Source: Calothrix sp. PCC 7103 | GTDB taxonomy: Bacteria > Cyanobacteriota > Cyanobacteriia > Cyanobacteriales > Nostocaceae | Reading direction: 5' to 3' | Length of the DNA stretch: 64,000 nt | NCBI RefSeq assembly: GCF_000331305.1 | Contig: NZ_KB217478.1 | Span: forward strand, 6,311,646-6,375,645 | Shown: piece by piece, positions 1 through 10,105 of the stretch | Layout: the number at the start of each line of letters is the position of its first letter | How positions within the stretch are numbered: position 1 is the first letter of the stretch | The notes under the pieces: model-generated | What the model was told of the DNA's origin: nothing | The model's input: only the letters and a program-made list of their open reading frames with translations | Database searches by the model: none | Position numbers and translations under genes: made by a program

Positions 1-411
1 TGGGTAACGATAACAGTTATCGCAGGATTGATTGGTGTGTGGTTAGGATATCAATGGTTAGATATAGTCTTATCCTTCCCTGTGGCACTACTAGTATTTT
101 GGAGTGGGTGGACAGTATTAAAAGAAAATTTACCGTGGCTTGTAGATGAAATGGCAGTTGCTCCCGAAGTCATTCACTCGCTCGCACTCTCAGTCCCTGG
201 AGTTGTCAACTGTCATAATATTGCCTCACGTGGAGTTATTGGGCGCCAAGTATTTATAGAAATGCATTTAATAGTAGATGCTTCTGACGTAGAAACATCT
301 CACCGCATCACTGAACAAGTAGAAAAATTCCTAGAAGAGAGATTTTCTCCCGCCAGAGTTATGATACATGTAGAACCACCCAGCTATCTATCTAACCAAA
401 TTAGTTACTAA
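1..411 (+). CDS. Cation diffusion facilitator (CDF) transporter, C-terminal part
   Basis: The frame is open from base 1, so the gene starts before the window. What remains is a last membrane helix (around GLIGVWLGYQWLDIVLSFPVAL) and the cytoplasmic C-terminal domain of about 90 residues. It contains the typical stretch ending in VPGVVNCHNIASRG followed by a conserved-looking HLIVD strand and MIHVEPP at the end. CDF proteins export divalent metals such as Zn, Co or Fe by proton antiport, and this domain dimerises and senses metal. The metal cannot be told from the fragment. Stop TAA at 409-411. Confidence 0.85.
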   Translation, partial: WVTITVIAGLIGVWLGYQWLDIVLSFPVALLVFWSGWTVLKENLPWLVDEMAVAPEVIHSLALSVPGVVNCHNIASRGVIGRQVFIEMHLIVDASDVETSHRITEQVEKFLEERFSPARVMIHVEPPSYLSNQISY

Positions 412-492
412 AAATCTTTCGGCAGTAGTATTCACAATCTCTTTAAAACTGTAAGACATCGAAATATGTTATTAATGTTTCGTAGCAAATAG

Positions 493-726
493 CCAGAGTT
501 TTTACCCCAAGTATTTGAACGTTATCAACAAGATAATTCTAGTAGCAGGCGCCAGGGTTTAGGTTTAGGGCTGGCAATTTCAAGTCATATCATCGAATTA
601 CATGGTGGTACAATTACTGCCACAAGTCTAGGTGAAGGACAGGGAAGTACTTTTACAATTCTATTCCCTTTTAATAATGATCCCCACCTTAATAAGGAGG
701 GAACAATAATTCAAAGTCTCTTATAA
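493..726 (+). pseudogene. Histidine kinase C-terminal remnant (HATPase domain)
   Basis: Translation from 493 gives [13 protein letters not shown] followed by [19 protein letters not shown] and [14 protein letters not shown], which are the F and G2 boxes and final strand of a HisKA-type ATPase domain. A TAG at 490-492 sits directly in frame before it, and no H box or N box lies upstream, because the CDF gene ends only 80 bases away. This is the last ~75 codons of a kinase whose front was lost. It ends in TAA at 724-726. The tail AGTCTCTTATAAAA is immediately repeated in direct orientation. Confidence 0.75.
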
Positions 727-1040
727 AAAAGTCTCTTATAAAAACAGAGGAAAAAGTAAATTCTTAGCCCCCCTTATCAAGGGGGGTTGGGAGGATTAAT
801 TCTAATTTTGTGTATTTTGTAACAATTTACTTCTCAGCTAAATCACGGAAACTAAAAAATACATAAAATTTTATTCCGTGATAATTCCGAAGCAAAAAGC
901 TACTAAATTTTTTTACAATTTAATAAATCTCACGATTTACACACATTATTAAGAGTCCAGATACTTGATTGAGGCACTTATCAAGTATGTGGACTTTTCA
1001 CTATCTATATATAGACGAAATATTGGAAATTAAAAGGCGC
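727..1040. other. Intergenic region with two inverted repeats
   Basis: No gene is visible. At 768-786 six C and six G flank TTATCAA, a G/C-run hairpin; related runs occur near 14770, 38600 and 38870, so this is a dispersed element. At about 842-884 a 9 bp inverted repeat (ATCACGGAA / TTCCGTGAT) surrounds a 25 bp AT-rich loop. Either could end transcription between the kinase remnant and the convergent guaA. Confidence 0.6.
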
Positions 1041-2663
1041 CTATTCCCACTCGATAGTTCCAGGTGGTTTAGAGGTAATGTCATAGACAACACGGTTAAC
1101 ACCTTTAACTTCGTTAACTATACGATTAGAAATTACTTCCAAAACGTCATAAGGTACGCGCGCCCAATCTGCTGTCATTCCATCTTCGCTAGTAACAATT
1201 CGCAGAACAATCGGGTACGCATAAGTACGTTGGTCACCCATTACACCAACACTTTTTATTGGTAGTAATACAGCAAAAGCTTGCCAGCAATCATGATACA
1301 AACCATTTTGGTTAATTTCTTGCCGTACAATTAAGTCAGCATCGCGTAATATATTCAACCTCTCAGCAGTAACTTCGCCTAAAATACGAATTGCCAAACC
1401 GGGTCCTGGAAAAGGATGACGTTGAACTATTTCTTCTGGTAAACCAATTGAACGTCCGACTTTGCGTACTTCGTCTTTAAAAAGCTTACGAAGCGGTTCA
1501 ATCAGTTTAAATCGTAGGTCTTTGGGCAACCCACCAACGTTATGATGACTTTTAATTTTTACTGCTACCCGTTCACCTGTTTGTGGGTCTACGTTAGTAT
1601 CAGCAGATTCGATAACATCAGGATATAGCGTTCCCTGTGCTAAATAATCGAATGGCCCTAAACGTCTTGATTCTTCCTCGAACACTCTAATGAACTCGTG
1701 TCCGATAATACGCCGTTTTTCTTCTGGGTCAGTAATACCATCAAGCGCAGTCAAGAAGCGTTCCCGTGCGTTGACATACTCTACAGGTATATGAAACTCA
1801 TCTTTGAACAATTTTACTAATCGTTCTGGCTCCAACTTCCGCATAAAGCCTTGGTCAATAAACATACATGTAAGCTGTTCACCAATAGCTTTATAGAGTA
1901 AAAATGCGAGTGTCGAAGAGTCAACTCCTCCAGATAAAGCAAGTAAAACACGCTTATTGCCAACACGCGCACGAATTTCGCGTACTGCTTCTTCTACAAA
2001 TGCGTCAGTCGTCCAAGTTGGTTCGCACTCACAAATGTCGTAAACGAAATTACGAATTAATGCTCCTCCACCATGTGAGTGAACGACTTCTGGGTGAAAT
2101 TGTACCCCATAAAGTTTATAAGCATGATTCGCTATGGCAGCGCAGGGTGTGTTATCGGTATGTGCCAATAACTCAAAACCCGATGGCATGGTGGTTACAG
2201 AGTCACCGTGACTCATCCACATTGTCGTACCAGTTTCAACGTTTGCGAGTAGGTCTGTTGCGTCATCTACATACAATGAGGCTTTTCCATATTCACCTCT
2301 AGTCGCACGCGATACTTCTCCCCCCAACTGCTGCACCATTAACTGCATACCGTAGCAAACACCCATAATGGGTATGCCTAGGTTCCAAATTTCTGGGTCA
2401 CAATGTGGGGCGCCTGTATCATAAACTGAACTTGGACCACCCGAAAGAATAATTCCTTTAGGATTTAGTTGACGAATTTGCTCTGCTGTGGTGCGATAGG
2501 AAAGGACTTCGGAATATACTTGAGTCTCGCGAACTCGACGAGCTATCAGTTCAGAGTACTGAGAGCCAAAGTCGAGGATAACTATAATTTGGCGAGTAAT
2601 AAGTCTCAAAGACTGCTTTTCCTGAGACACTTGTTCTGTTAGTAGAGTCACCGCTGTATTCAT
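1041..2663 (-). CDS. guaA: GMP synthase (glutamine-hydrolysing)
   Basis: Converts XMP to GMP with ATP and glutamine, the last step of GMP synthesis. The N-terminal class I amidotransferase domain shows [24 protein letters not shown], the nucleophile motif GVCYGMQ and the GVQFHPEV histidine region. The PP-loop ATP pyrophosphatase domain has [16 protein letters not shown], and the C-terminal dimerisation domain ends in PPGTIEWE. I choose the ATG at 2663 (540 residues, starting MNTAVTLL), because a longer frame to 2732 adds 23 residues that do not look conserved. It is transcribed alone. Confidence 0.96.
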   Translation of the reverse strand: MNTAVTLLTEQVSQEKQSLRLITRQIIVILDFGSQYSELIARRVRETQVYSEVLSYRTTAEQIRQLNPKGIILSGGPSSVYDTGAPHCDPEIWNLGIPIMGVCYGMQLMVQQLGGEVSRATRGEYGKASLYVDDATDLLANVETGTTMWMSHGDSVTTMPSGFELLAHTDNTPCAAIANHAYKLYGVQFHPEVVHSHGGGALIRNFVYDICECEPTWTTDAFVEEAVREIRARVGNKRVLLALSGGVDSSTLAFLLYKAIGEQLTCMFIDQGFMRKLEPERLVKLFKDEFHIPVEYVNARERFLTALDGITDPEEKRRIIGHEFIRVFEEESRRLGPFDYLAQGTLYPDVIESADTNVDPQTGERVAVKIKSHHNVGGLPKDLRFKLIEPLRKLFKDEVRKVGRSIGLPEEIVQRHPFPGPGLAIRILGEVTAERLNILRDADLIVRQEINQNGLYHDCWQAFAVLLPIKSVGVMGDQRTYAYPIVLRIVTSEDGMTADWARVPYDVLEVISNRIVNEVKGVNRVVYDITSKPPGTIEWE

Positions 2664-3040
2664 GATGAATGGGAGTGTAAATGTTACGCGAAGGATGAGT
2701 GAGGAAGGCGCCACCGTAAGTAAAACGGACAAATATGTCGGATAATCGACACGTAATACGAAACTTTCACAGACACTTAAATTAAACTACGTCTGCCTCG
2801 TGACTATAATTGGGAATGGCGTTAAAAACAAAAATCTACCCTAGAGTGGATACGATAAATCACTATTTATTCTGATATTTATGATTATTCATAATAAGTT
2901 AACATAAATTTGCGATTGGGTAACAAAGAGTTAGACTTTTTACAATATCTTGATGCGGATGCTTTTGTTACATTGTAAATTTAATTGCTTTGCCTGTACT
3001 GAGATAACTATAAACCTTTTTGAATCGCCGACTGCATTAA
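2664..3040. other. Intergenic region upstream of guaA
   Basis: AT-rich and without a convincing open frame. It must hold the guaA promoter (read leftward) and the end of the next minus-strand gene. One GGCGCC lies at about 2707. I see no riboswitch fold I can support; in particular there is no recognisable purine-riboswitch core. Confidence 0.45.
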
Positions 3041-3337
3041 TTACACACCAACATCTGACAAACGAGTTTCCATAACAGACCAAGATAAATTTTGCTCGAT
3101 ATAACGAGGAGCTTCGGGATTATAAGGGCTAGCGACTATATCGATACTTAGTATATTAGCATCATCTGGTAAAACTGGGACATCGGGGTCAGAAGGTGTT
3201 CCACGCACCAACGAACTAGAAAATCCTTTAAAAACAGTAATCTCGTCTTCTTCTCCATCTACAAGCGCAGTTATGACTAAAACTTGTTTCGGACGTTTAA
3301 TCGTATAACTTTCCAGTCTTTTCTCAACTGAGTTCAT
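3041..3337 (-). CDS. Small conserved cyanobacterial protein (DUF7734-like)
   Basis: About 98 residues with no signal peptide or membrane segment. Conserved-looking stretches are RLESYTIKRPKQVLVIT, VFKGFSSSLVRGT, DPDVPVLPDDANILSID and YNPEAPRYIEQNLSW. From memory this is a small family shared by cyanobacteria and plastids (listed as DUF7734), function unknown. I prefer the ATG at 3337 (MNSVEKRL), because the other ATG at 3352 directly abuts a perfect hairpin and adds five residues of low complexity. Confidence 0.75.
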   Translation of the reverse strand: MNSVEKRLESYTIKRPKQVLVITALVDGEEDEITVFKGFSSSLVRGTPSDPDVPVLPDDANILSIDIVASPYNPEAPRYIEQNLSWSVMETRLSDVGV

Positions 3338-3352
3338 AATACTTATTTGCAT

Positions 3353-3374
3353 AACCTGGGTTTGAACCCAGGTT
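3353..3374. terminator. Perfect 10 bp inverted repeat between two minus-strand genes
   Basis: AACCTGGGTT and AACCCAGGTT are separated by two bases. It follows the stop of the upstream membrane-protein gene and abuts the start region of the next gene, so it may end the upstream transcript or limit read-through. There is no long T run on the minus strand, so a classical Rho-independent terminator is not certain. Confidence 0.45.
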
Positions 3375-3379
3375 TCGTT

Positions 3380-3973
3380 TTATTGTTCGGTGGCTGACCG
3401 TCCTTGCTTGCCAAGTCTGACAATTACGAAATAACTTAGGTAAATAACATAAATTATCAAACCCAAAATACCAAGTATTCCTAAGAAGGGTACTTTTGTA
3501 TTGCCGTGGAAAATATCTTTAAATGCTAAAGGCGCCTCTAACCACAGTTGACAAGTGCTAGTCTTGATAGCGGTATCAGAAAACCCACAACCTAGTGCAG
3601 GAGTTAATGCGATAACACCTAGAATACAGTAAAAGGTGGTTGCCCATCGCCACGAGGTAAAAATTAACTTTAAGGCGCCAGACTGATATTCAATTTCATC
3701 ATTCAAGTCTACCCAAAACCATAACGAAATTGGAACCAGAATCCGCGCAAGTAAGCCAGAAAGAAAAGCAACCGGATACTGAGCAATCATTAAATAAAGC
3801 GTAATAGCTAACAAACTAGCCACTCGCCAGTAAATCATCAACAAATGCTGTATTGGTTGAGCTTTTTGCACAAACGCCCAAATTAGCAAGATTAAAGGAA
3901 TAACTACGGTAAATAATATAGCTAATCGATAATCAAGCCAAACGAGTCCACGATACCAAGCTTCATTTCCCAT
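3380..3973 (-). CDS. DUF3177-family membrane protein
   Basis: A 197-residue polytopic membrane protein with about five hydrophobic segments: residues ~15-35 (AILFTVVIPLILLIWAFV), ~45-65, ~68-90, ~108-128 and ~165-185. The start MGNEAWYRGLVWLDYRLA and its length fit the cyanobacterial family DUF3177, whose function is unknown. It ends six bases upstream of the hairpin at 3353-3374 and is read in the same direction as the DUF7734-like gene. Confidence 0.8.
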   Translation of the reverse strand: MGNEAWYRGLVWLDYRLAILFTVVIPLILLIWAFVQKAQPIQHLLMIYWRVASLLAITLYLMIAQYPVAFLSGLLARILVPISLWFWVDLNDEIEYQSGALKLIFTSWRWATTFYCILGVIALTPALGCGFSDTAIKTSTCQLWLEAPLAFKDIFHGNTKVPFLGILGILGLIIYVIYLSYFVIVRLGKQGRSATEQ

Positions 3974-4176
3974 AATTAATCAATTTTAAATAATATATAC
4001 AGCTAAGAAACCTGGTTTCTGGGTTTCTAAACGTGTAACAAATGACACATGATAGCATTAATAAATAAAAAGACAAGCAAAGTTAAGATTTAGGAATACT
4101 TATCTTGCACAGGTGGGTGCAAGACTTGCTCAAAAATCTTAGTTGCTTGCCTGACTTTAGACGCGCTCTAACTGGA

Positions 4177-4395
4177 TTATTCTTCGTATACTCTGCACTC
4201 AGCAGCTTCTGGGTTATCGTCGCAGTATTGTTCTAAAGAGCTTTTTGGTTTTTCTTGACGTTGGTGTGAAGCTTCAGCTTGAAGTTCTTCAACAGCGTCC
4301 CAAGCAGCAGCGCACTCAGACGACTCACCACCAGTGGCGTCACAAACAGCGCGAGCTTGTTCGAGTTCTTGTTGGATTCTTTCTTGGATACTCAT
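4177..4395 (-). CDS. cp12: CP12, Calvin cycle regulator
   Basis: A 72-residue intrinsically disordered redox protein that bridges GAPDH and phosphoribulokinase in the dark, shutting off both. Both cysteine pairs are present, Cys18/Cys28 and Cys58/Cys67, together with the central AAWDAVEELQAE helix and the acidic C-terminal YCDDNPEAAECRVYEE, whose last residues insert into GAPDH. It is a standalone full-length CP12, not a CBS-domain fusion. Single gene on the minus strand. Confidence 0.95.
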   Translation of the reverse strand: MSIQERIQQELEQARAVCDATGGESSECAAAWDAVEELQAEASHQRQEKPKSSLEQYCDDNPEAAECRVYEE

Positions 4396-4701
4396 TGGTA
4401 TTACCTTAAATGATTGTCAAACAGATTATTTCTGATTGTACCAGTATGGTTTTGATGGAAAAAACACATTCTAGGTTGATGTAAACACCATTTTAGCAAG
4501 TGGACGCTACGTCTGGGTATATATTCCTATACTTTACATCTCAATACTATCAATACACAATAACTCGTACCGATTCTGGATATCCTTATTGATTTTTTAA
4601 GATTTAGGCGAATAATTTTTACTGTAAAACCCGAATATACAATTACGGTTAGTCTAAGATTAGGTATAACACCACGCGCGCTTAATGCCTCACACAAACT
4701 C
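4396..4701. other. Divergent intergenic region between cp12 and a FIST gene
   Basis: AT-rich region that must contain the cp12 promoter leftward and the FIST gene promoter rightward. Apparent open frames here are short and of non-coding composition. No motif is clear enough to call. Confidence 0.4.
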
Positions 4702-5910
4702 ATGGCACGAATGCAATGGGCGAATGCCCTATCAACCCGTCCTTCATTAGAAGCTGCTGTTAACGAAGTAGTAGAGAAAGCCACTTCGCAGTTAACGCAC
4801 GAACCTCATTTGGGACTGGTATTTATTTCCAGTGCCTTTACAAGTGAGTATTCAAGGTTATTACCGTTGTTGGCTCTAAAGCTTTCTGTACCTGTGTTAG
4901 TTGGTTGTAGTGGTGGTGGCATAGTTGGTACAAATGCTCAAAATAAAACACAGGAACTCGAAGCGGAACCCGCGCTCGCATTGACTTTAGCCTACTTACC
5001 AGATGTTAATGTCCAGGCATTTCATATTAGCCTAGATGAATTACCCGATTTAGATAGTTCGCCAGATGCTTGGGTTGATTTTATTGGTGTACCCGCAAAC
5101 CCAGTCCCAAAATTTATTTTGTTTTCCGGAACATTCTCAACGGGTGTTAATGATTTACTTCAAGGACTAGATTTTGCTTATCCTGGTTCGGTGACATTAG
5201 GTGGTCAAGCGAGTGGTAGTGGTGGGTTTGGCAGCCGAGTTGCTTTGTTTTACAACGGCAAAATGCACCGTGATGGTTTGGTAGGTGTAGCTTTGAGTGG
5301 CAATATTGTTTTAGATACAATAGTCGCTCAAGGATGCCGACCCATTGGTGAACCGCTACAAGTAACCAGAGGTGACCGCAATATTATCCTTGAACTCAAC
5401 GACAAAGTGCCCCTTGCAGTGTTGCGTGACTTAGTTGCTGACCTTAGCGAAGAAGAAAAAATGCTAGCGCAGAACTGGTTATTTGTGGGAGTCGCAATGG
5501 ATGAATTTAAACAAAATTTACAGCAAGGCGACTTTTTGATACGTAGCATCCTTGGCGTAGACCCCTCAGCAGGCGCCATCGCGATTGGAGATGTAGTGCG
5601 TCCAGGACAGCGCTTACAATTTCATATTCGTGATGCCCAAACCAGTGCCGAAGACCTAGAATTATTTCTACAAAGTTATCAAAAAGACCATTTTGGACAA
5701 GAAACTCCTGTAGGTGCCTTAATGTTTTCTTGTTTAGGAAGAGGTGAAGGACTATACGGTCAACCTAACTTTGACTCGCACTTATTCCAACGCTACCTCC
5801 ACAACATACCCTTAAGCGGATTTTTTTGCGGTGGCGAAATTGGTCCCGTTAAAGGCAGAACATTTCTCCACGCTTTCACATCCGTCTTTGGCATATGTCG
5901 CCAATTGTAG
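4702..5910 (+). CDS. FIST N- and C-domain sensory protein
   Basis: A 402-residue soluble protein with a FIST_N domain (residues ~30-200, including LVGCSGGGIVG and TLGGQASGSGG) followed by a FIST_C domain (~215-385, including LFSCLGRGEGLYG and SGFFCGGEIGPV). FIST domains are predicted to bind small ligands such as amino acids and usually feed signal transduction. Here the protein stands alone, with no attached kinase or cyclase, as is common in cyanobacteria. The ATG at 4702 gives the usual start; a second ATG three codons in is possible. Confidence 0.88.
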   Translation: MARMQWANALSTRPSLEAAVNEVVEKATSQLTHEPHLGLVFISSAFTSEYSRLLPLLALKLSVPVLVGCSGGGIVGTNAQNKTQELEAEPALALTLAYLPDVNVQAFHISLDELPDLDSSPDAWVDFIGVPANPVPKFILFSGTFSTGVNDLLQGLDFAYPGSVTLGGQASGSGGFGSRVALFYNGKMHRDGLVGVALSGNIVLDTIVAQGCRPIGEPLQVTRGDRNIILELNDKVPLAVLRDLVADLSEEEKMLAQNWLFVGVAMDEFKQNLQQGDFLIRSILGVDPSAGAIAIGDVVRPGQRLQFHIRDAQTSAEDLELFLQSYQKDHFGQETPVGALMFSCLGRGEGLYGQPNFDSHLFQRYLHNIPLSGFFCGGEIGPVKGRTFLHAFTSVFGICRQL

Positions 5911-5939
5911 GTTGGGTGCAAAAACGGAACTCAACATCC

Positions 5940-7037
5940 CTACAACAACAACGAAATATTATTATCAATCAAGGCCGGATGACCCTCTTTCGTCATCGCA
6001 GCATACTTCTGAAAATAACTACTAACCTCTTTCGGAAATTGCGGATAATCAAACACAGCATCACCGTCAGCGATATTAGCCCAAAAATCGCGTAAAGTCG
6101 GCGCCAACTCTTCAGCTTTACTTACAGGTAAACTTAAAGGTGGTAACGTTAACAGCCTAACGAGAAAGGAAAAACTACGGTCACCCATCCAAGTGCGTGA
6201 ATAAGATTGTAAATTAGGAAATTCAGGTACTGACTCAACGCGATACGATAAAACCTGCAACCGACTATTTCCAACTTCGTCCCGTCTATACTCAAATATT
6301 CTATAAGGATGTGGATAACTTACCAATGAACCAGTAGTGATATCATATACCCCGTTATCTTCGGCAATATCTTGAACGTGTAAATGCCCAGTAAAAACAA
6401 GCTTAACTTGATAACGCCGTAACACCTCTAATAAGTCGCTTGCATTCTCCAGCATATAGCGATTAGCCATTGGGTGGCGCGCTTGATTCGGTAAATGTTC
6501 CACCACATTATGATGTATCATTACTAACACAAGCTCATCTTTAGCATCAGCCAACACTTTGTCTAACCACTGTAATTGTTGCGGAACTAGGCGCCCAATA
6601 AGATTTCCCTGTTCATCAAAAGCATTAGAATTAAGAGCAACCAACCGCACGCCTGGTAAAACCAAACGAGTATAATATAGTTCGTCGTTCTCGTAACCAA
6701 ACTTACGGTAATACTTGGGGAAATCCTTAAAAGCAATCGATTGACTATTTGCTCCCAAAACAGGAACGTCATGATTACCAGGAATTACATAAGCTTGAAT
6801 TGGTAACTTAGCCAAACGTTGCTGCAACCAGTTATGATTATCAGGTTCGCCATGTTGAGTTAAATCACCAGGCAACAAAATAAAATCTAAATCGATTTGC
6901 ATCAAATGCTCAAGTACGCTTTCAAAAGCGGGAATACTCACCTCAACCAAATGAAACCTACTAGGGTGATCCCAAATAGTATGAGGAAGTGCGATATGCA
7001 AATCGCTGACTACAGCAAAACGAAAGTTCGGAATCAT
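5940..7037 (-). CDS. Calcineurin-like metallophosphoesterase
   Basis: A 365-residue protein with all five metal-binding blocks of the family: VSDLHI (D12, H14), GDLTQHGE, PGNHD, a histidine in MIHHNVVEH and TGHLHV. The fold is that of dinuclear-metal phosphodiesterases of the 3',5'-cAMP phosphodiesterase/Icc type, but the substrate cannot be deduced. The C-terminal ~80 residues are extra to the catalytic domain. It converges on the FIST gene, with 29 bases between the stops. Confidence 0.88.
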   Translation of the reverse strand: MIPNFRFAVVSDLHIALPHTIWDHPSRFHLVEVSIPAFESVLEHLMQIDLDFILLPGDLTQHGEPDNHNWLQQRLAKLPIQAYVIPGNHDVPVLGANSQSIAFKDFPKYYRKFGYENDELYYTRLVLPGVRLVALNSNAFDEQGNLIGRLVPQQLQWLDKVLADAKDELVLVMIHHNVVEHLPNQARHPMANRYMLENASDLLEVLRRYQVKLVFTGHLHVQDIAEDNGVYDITTGSLVSYPHPYRIFEYRRDEVGNSRLQVLSYRVESVPEFPNLQSYSRTWMGDRSFSFLVRLLTLPPLSLPVSKAEELAPTLRDFWANIADGDAVFDYPQFPKEVSSYFQKYAAMTKEGHPALIDNNISLLL

Positions 7038-7118
7038 TGAACTAAGATTAATCTTAAAGTAACGGTGTAAAAACAGCTAAAAAAATAGTCATTATAAAAA
7101 AGTATAACGTTTAACAAT

Positions 7119-7754
7119 ATGGCTCGCGTCAGAGTTCGGCAGCACGTCAATCCGCTATCATACAAGTACCTAGCACCAACAAACCCAATTCAATGGGAAC
7201 AAATCTACACCAAACTTAATCAACCTTTACACTTAGATATCGGTTGTGCGCGTGGAAGATTTATATTACAAATGGCGCCACTTCAACCCGACTGGAATTT
7301 TTTAGGTTTAGAAATTCGCAAACCATTAGTAGAAGATGCGAACATCACACGCTCAGAATTAAACTTAACCAACGTACATTATTTATTTTGCAACGCCAAT
7401 AATTCACTCAAACCATTATTATCTACACTACCTCCAGGTGTATTACAACGAGTCTCAATTCAATTTCCCGACCCCTGGTTTAAAAATCGTCATGCCAAAA
7501 GACGTGTAGTTCAACCTGAACTAGTCACAGAATTAGCCGAGTTTATGGCGCCGTCTGGTATTGTATTTTTACAATCAGATATAGAATTTGTTGCCGAAGA
7601 AATGCGCGCACGGTTTCTAGAAAACCCAGCATTTAAAATTCAAGGCACTGGAGAATGGTTAGCAGAAAATCCATTACCTGTACCTACTGAAAGAGAAATT
7701 TCGACACAGAGTAAAGGTGAACCAGTTTATAGGGTAGTGTTTGAAAAAATGTAG
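7119..7754 (+). CDS. trmB: tRNA (guanine46-N7)-methyltransferase
   Basis: A 211-residue SAM-dependent enzyme that makes m7G46 in the variable loop of tRNAs. The SAM-binding motif LDIGCARGRF is at about residues 40-49, followed by NFLGLEIRKPLV. The family signature is SIQFPDPWFKNRHAKRRVV. Length is typical. It is divergent from the phosphoesterase gene, with 81 bases between their starts. Confidence 0.95.
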   Translation: MARVRVRQHVNPLSYKYLAPTNPIQWEQIYTKLNQPLHLDIGCARGRFILQMAPLQPDWNFLGLEIRKPLVEDANITRSELNLTNVHYLFCNANNSLKPLLSTLPPGVLQRVSIQFPDPWFKNRHAKRRVVQPELVTELAEFMAPSGIVFLQSDIEFVAEEMRARFLENPAFKIQGTGEWLAENPLPVPTEREISTQSKGEPVYRVVFEKM

Positions 7755-7996
7755 AGAATGTAGCACAGTCCGAAAAGCCTGTGCAGTGACAAGGTTAATT
7801 CTTTTACCACAGAGACACAGAGTTCACAGAGGAAATCCCCCCTTCGTGCCCTTTGCTCATAATTGTTGAAAAATACTAGTATAATTATACTGTAATTTAA
7901 ACTAATATGGCGTAAGGAAGGTGCCTGAAGATTTCCTAGCCAATATGAGGCAATATTTCTTCTTATAATTAAAGGTATCGTAGTTGGAAGAAAAAA
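7755..7996. repeat. Intergenic region with a dispersed CCACAGAGACACAGAG element
   Basis: At about 7805 the stretch ACCACAGAGACACAGAG occurs; its reverse complement reappears near 14975. The region otherwise carries no open frame and leads into the Uma2 gene. Confidence 0.55.
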
Positions 7997-8602
7997 ATGC
8001 AGACGCAAACTCAGCAAAAATACTATACTCCTGAAGAGTATCTTGCGCGTGAAGAGACTGCGGAATTTAGGAGTGAATATCATGATGGAGAGATTATAGA
8101 AATGACCGGGGGATCAATTAACCATAATCGTATAACAGGTAATATATTTGCTTACCTAAAATATCTTTTGCGTGGTCAAAATAAAGAAATATTTACTAGT
8201 GATTTACGAGTTTGGGTTGCACGTCATAAGCGTTTTGTATATCCAGATGTATTTCTAATTGATGGAACACCTGCTCTACACGGAAATCGTACTGATACTG
8301 TTACTAATCCCAGTTTAGTCGTTGAAGTCTTATCTAAATCAACACAGAATTATGACCATACAGACAAGTTCCGCTATTATCGTTCAATTCCAAGTTTTAA
8401 AGAATATATTTTAATTAATCAGTATGAGTACTTGGTAGAACATTACGCAAAAACAGGTAAAGGTGAATGGTTGCTACGGGAATATGAAGCAACCGATGAT
8501 AAAATTAATATTTCTTCTCTTAATTTAGAAATAACACTAAGTGACATATACGAAGGTGTTAATTTTGATATGGAACGTGAATTTGATGAAGGTACATTGT
8601 AG
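7997..8602 (+). CDS. Uma2-family (DUF820) putative restriction-like nuclease
   Basis: A 201-residue member of the very large cyanobacterial Uma2 family, which has a PD-(D/E)xK fold. Visible motifs are YYTPEEYLAREETAEFRSEY, HDGEIIEMTGGS, the catalytic aspartate in FVYPDVFLI and the E-x-S-K core VVEVLSKST, then YRSIPSFKEYILI. Nuclease activity is assumed from the fold. These genes occur in many copies per genome and are often near mobile DNA. The start ATG is supported by the conserved TPEEYL distance. Confidence 0.9.
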   Translation: MQTQTQQKYYTPEEYLAREETAEFRSEYHDGEIIEMTGGSINHNRITGNIFAYLKYLLRGQNKEIFTSDLRVWVARHKRFVYPDVFLIDGTPALHGNRTDTVTNPSLVVEVLSKSTQNYDHTDKFRYYRSIPSFKEYILINQYEYLVEHYAKTGKGEWLLREYEATDDKINISSLNLEITLSDIYEGVNFDMEREFDEGTL

Positions 8603-8638
8603 AGACACAATTAATACGGTCTCTACCGGAACGCATTT

Positions 8639-8851
8639 TTACAAATCATGTATAACTGCTATATTTCCTAACCTTTCCTTAGCAGCTGCACGGACTACAC
8701 GATTTGCATCTTTAGCTAATATTTCTAAAATTTCACAGGAAATTTTAGGATTTTGTGTAATTGCGTAACTTTCCATCCATGAAGACGAATGCAACTTGTT
8801 CTTTAGCAAAGTTATTGGCGCTGCTGGATGTTGAAGAATAAAAGGGAGCAA
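8639..8851 (-). pseudogene. Fragment of a leucine-rich-variant (LRV)/HEAT-like repeat protein
   Basis: The frame contains a repeat of the type ...YAITQNPKISCEILEILAKDANRVVRAAAKERLGN, matching the LRV pattern (xxNPxTPxxxLExLAxDxxxxVR). Only one complete repeat is left. The same pattern forms the C-terminus of the neighbouring minus-strand gene at 8948, so both pieces probably derive from one or two broken LRV proteins. Another short repeat-like piece (VALKNLLERAPERA) is encoded around 8895-8940. Confidence 0.5.
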
Positions 8852-8947
8852 AGAGTAGGAAATGTTTTTATGATAGTATAAAAGATGTTTTTATGCACGC
8901 TCAGGTGCCCGTTCAAGTAAATTTTTTAATGCTACAATTCCATAAAG

Positions 8948-10024
8948 TTATCTGTTATAATTGTTTGCTGCTATAATTGCTTCTAATGTTTTAATCGAAG
9001 TTTTAGGGTTTTTAGCTACAGCTATTTTTACTACTTTACATTCATCTTGTGCTAGTTTTTCCAATACAGTTATGGCTGATTTTTTAACGTCAACAGCACA
9101 AACATCTTTACCTTCAAGATTTTCAAACCTAATTTTAACTAGTTGGGTAAAGCTGGCGCCAATACGGTCGCAAATAAGATTAATGATTGTCTGTTCAAAT
9201 TGGTCAAGATTTTTCTTAGAGAGTAATGATAGGTCTTTTTCTAAACCAAATATATTACCATTGTCTTCTACACCAATGATAAGAGTTGCTCCATCGCAAT
9301 TGAGAAATGCTGCAATTGTTTTGAGAACACTCAGTCTTAGGTCTTCGTTTTTCCGCTCTTGCCGAACATCCCATTGCAGGGTACTTTTATATTCAAGGGT
9401 AGGGCTTTCTGGTAACTTGATTAATTCTCCTATTGGTCGAAAATCACCTATCTTACGGAAAGTAGTCAGAAAACGTCGTAGTTTCCTTTCGTCTATTTGC
9501 TTTTCTAAAAGCTCTTGACTATCGGCAGCGTCAATTACGTTCCTATTAATAACCGCTATATACTGTCCCCAATAATTGTTTTCTAAATCTTCCCGATTTT
9601 CTTCAATCCACTGTTCGTTTTGAACATTTCCCCAACGATTAAAATATACTATCGCTTCTTGAATGGATTGGTGTAACGCCTCAAACACATTTCCTGGCAT
9701 ATTTTTAGACATGTAATCCCAGGCGCCCATTTTTAAGGCATTCCTACAATCTGTAACAGTATCGTTAGATGTTAATATAATGACAACTGAAGAAATATTT
9801 AGCTGTTTTACTCGCTCAACAATAGTAAAACCACTATCATCTTCCTCCATTCGCATATCGGAAATTAAAACATCAAACGATTGGTTTAGCTTTTAAGTCG
9901 CTTCAGCAACACTAGAAGCTGTTTCAATATTCTTGTAACCAAAGCTTTCCAACCGTTTTTTTAATTGCTCCATGTACTCAGGATTATCTTCGACTAGAAG
10001 CAAATGGATATTTTCAGTTTGCAT
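8948..10024 (-). pseudogene. Response regulator-AlbA_2 protein with LRV tail, interrupted by an in-frame TAA
   Basis: Read from an ATG at 10024, the frame starts MQTENIHLLLVEDNPEYMEQL, a normal receiver-domain start, reaches a TAA at 9895-9893 (codon 44), then continues in the same frame with KLNQSFDVLISDMRM, which holds the phosphoacceptor aspartate. The receiver ends near GAWDYMSK. A second domain (residues ~205-310) has LEYKSTLQWD and TLIIGVEDNGNIFGLE, the Schlafen/AlbA_2 putative nucleic-acid-binding domain. Instead of the usual AlbA_2 end, VDVKKS runs straight into an LRV repeat (AITVLEKLAQDECKVVKIAVAKNPKTS). Without read-through, only a piece lacking half the receiver could start at 9856. 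Upstream lies a kinase remnant. Confidence 0.8.
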
Positions 10025-10105
10025 TTGTTTATTTAATGCACCTTGTATTATTTCATAATCAAATATACATCATTATTGATTAATTACTACATCGCTTTAT
10101 GTTTA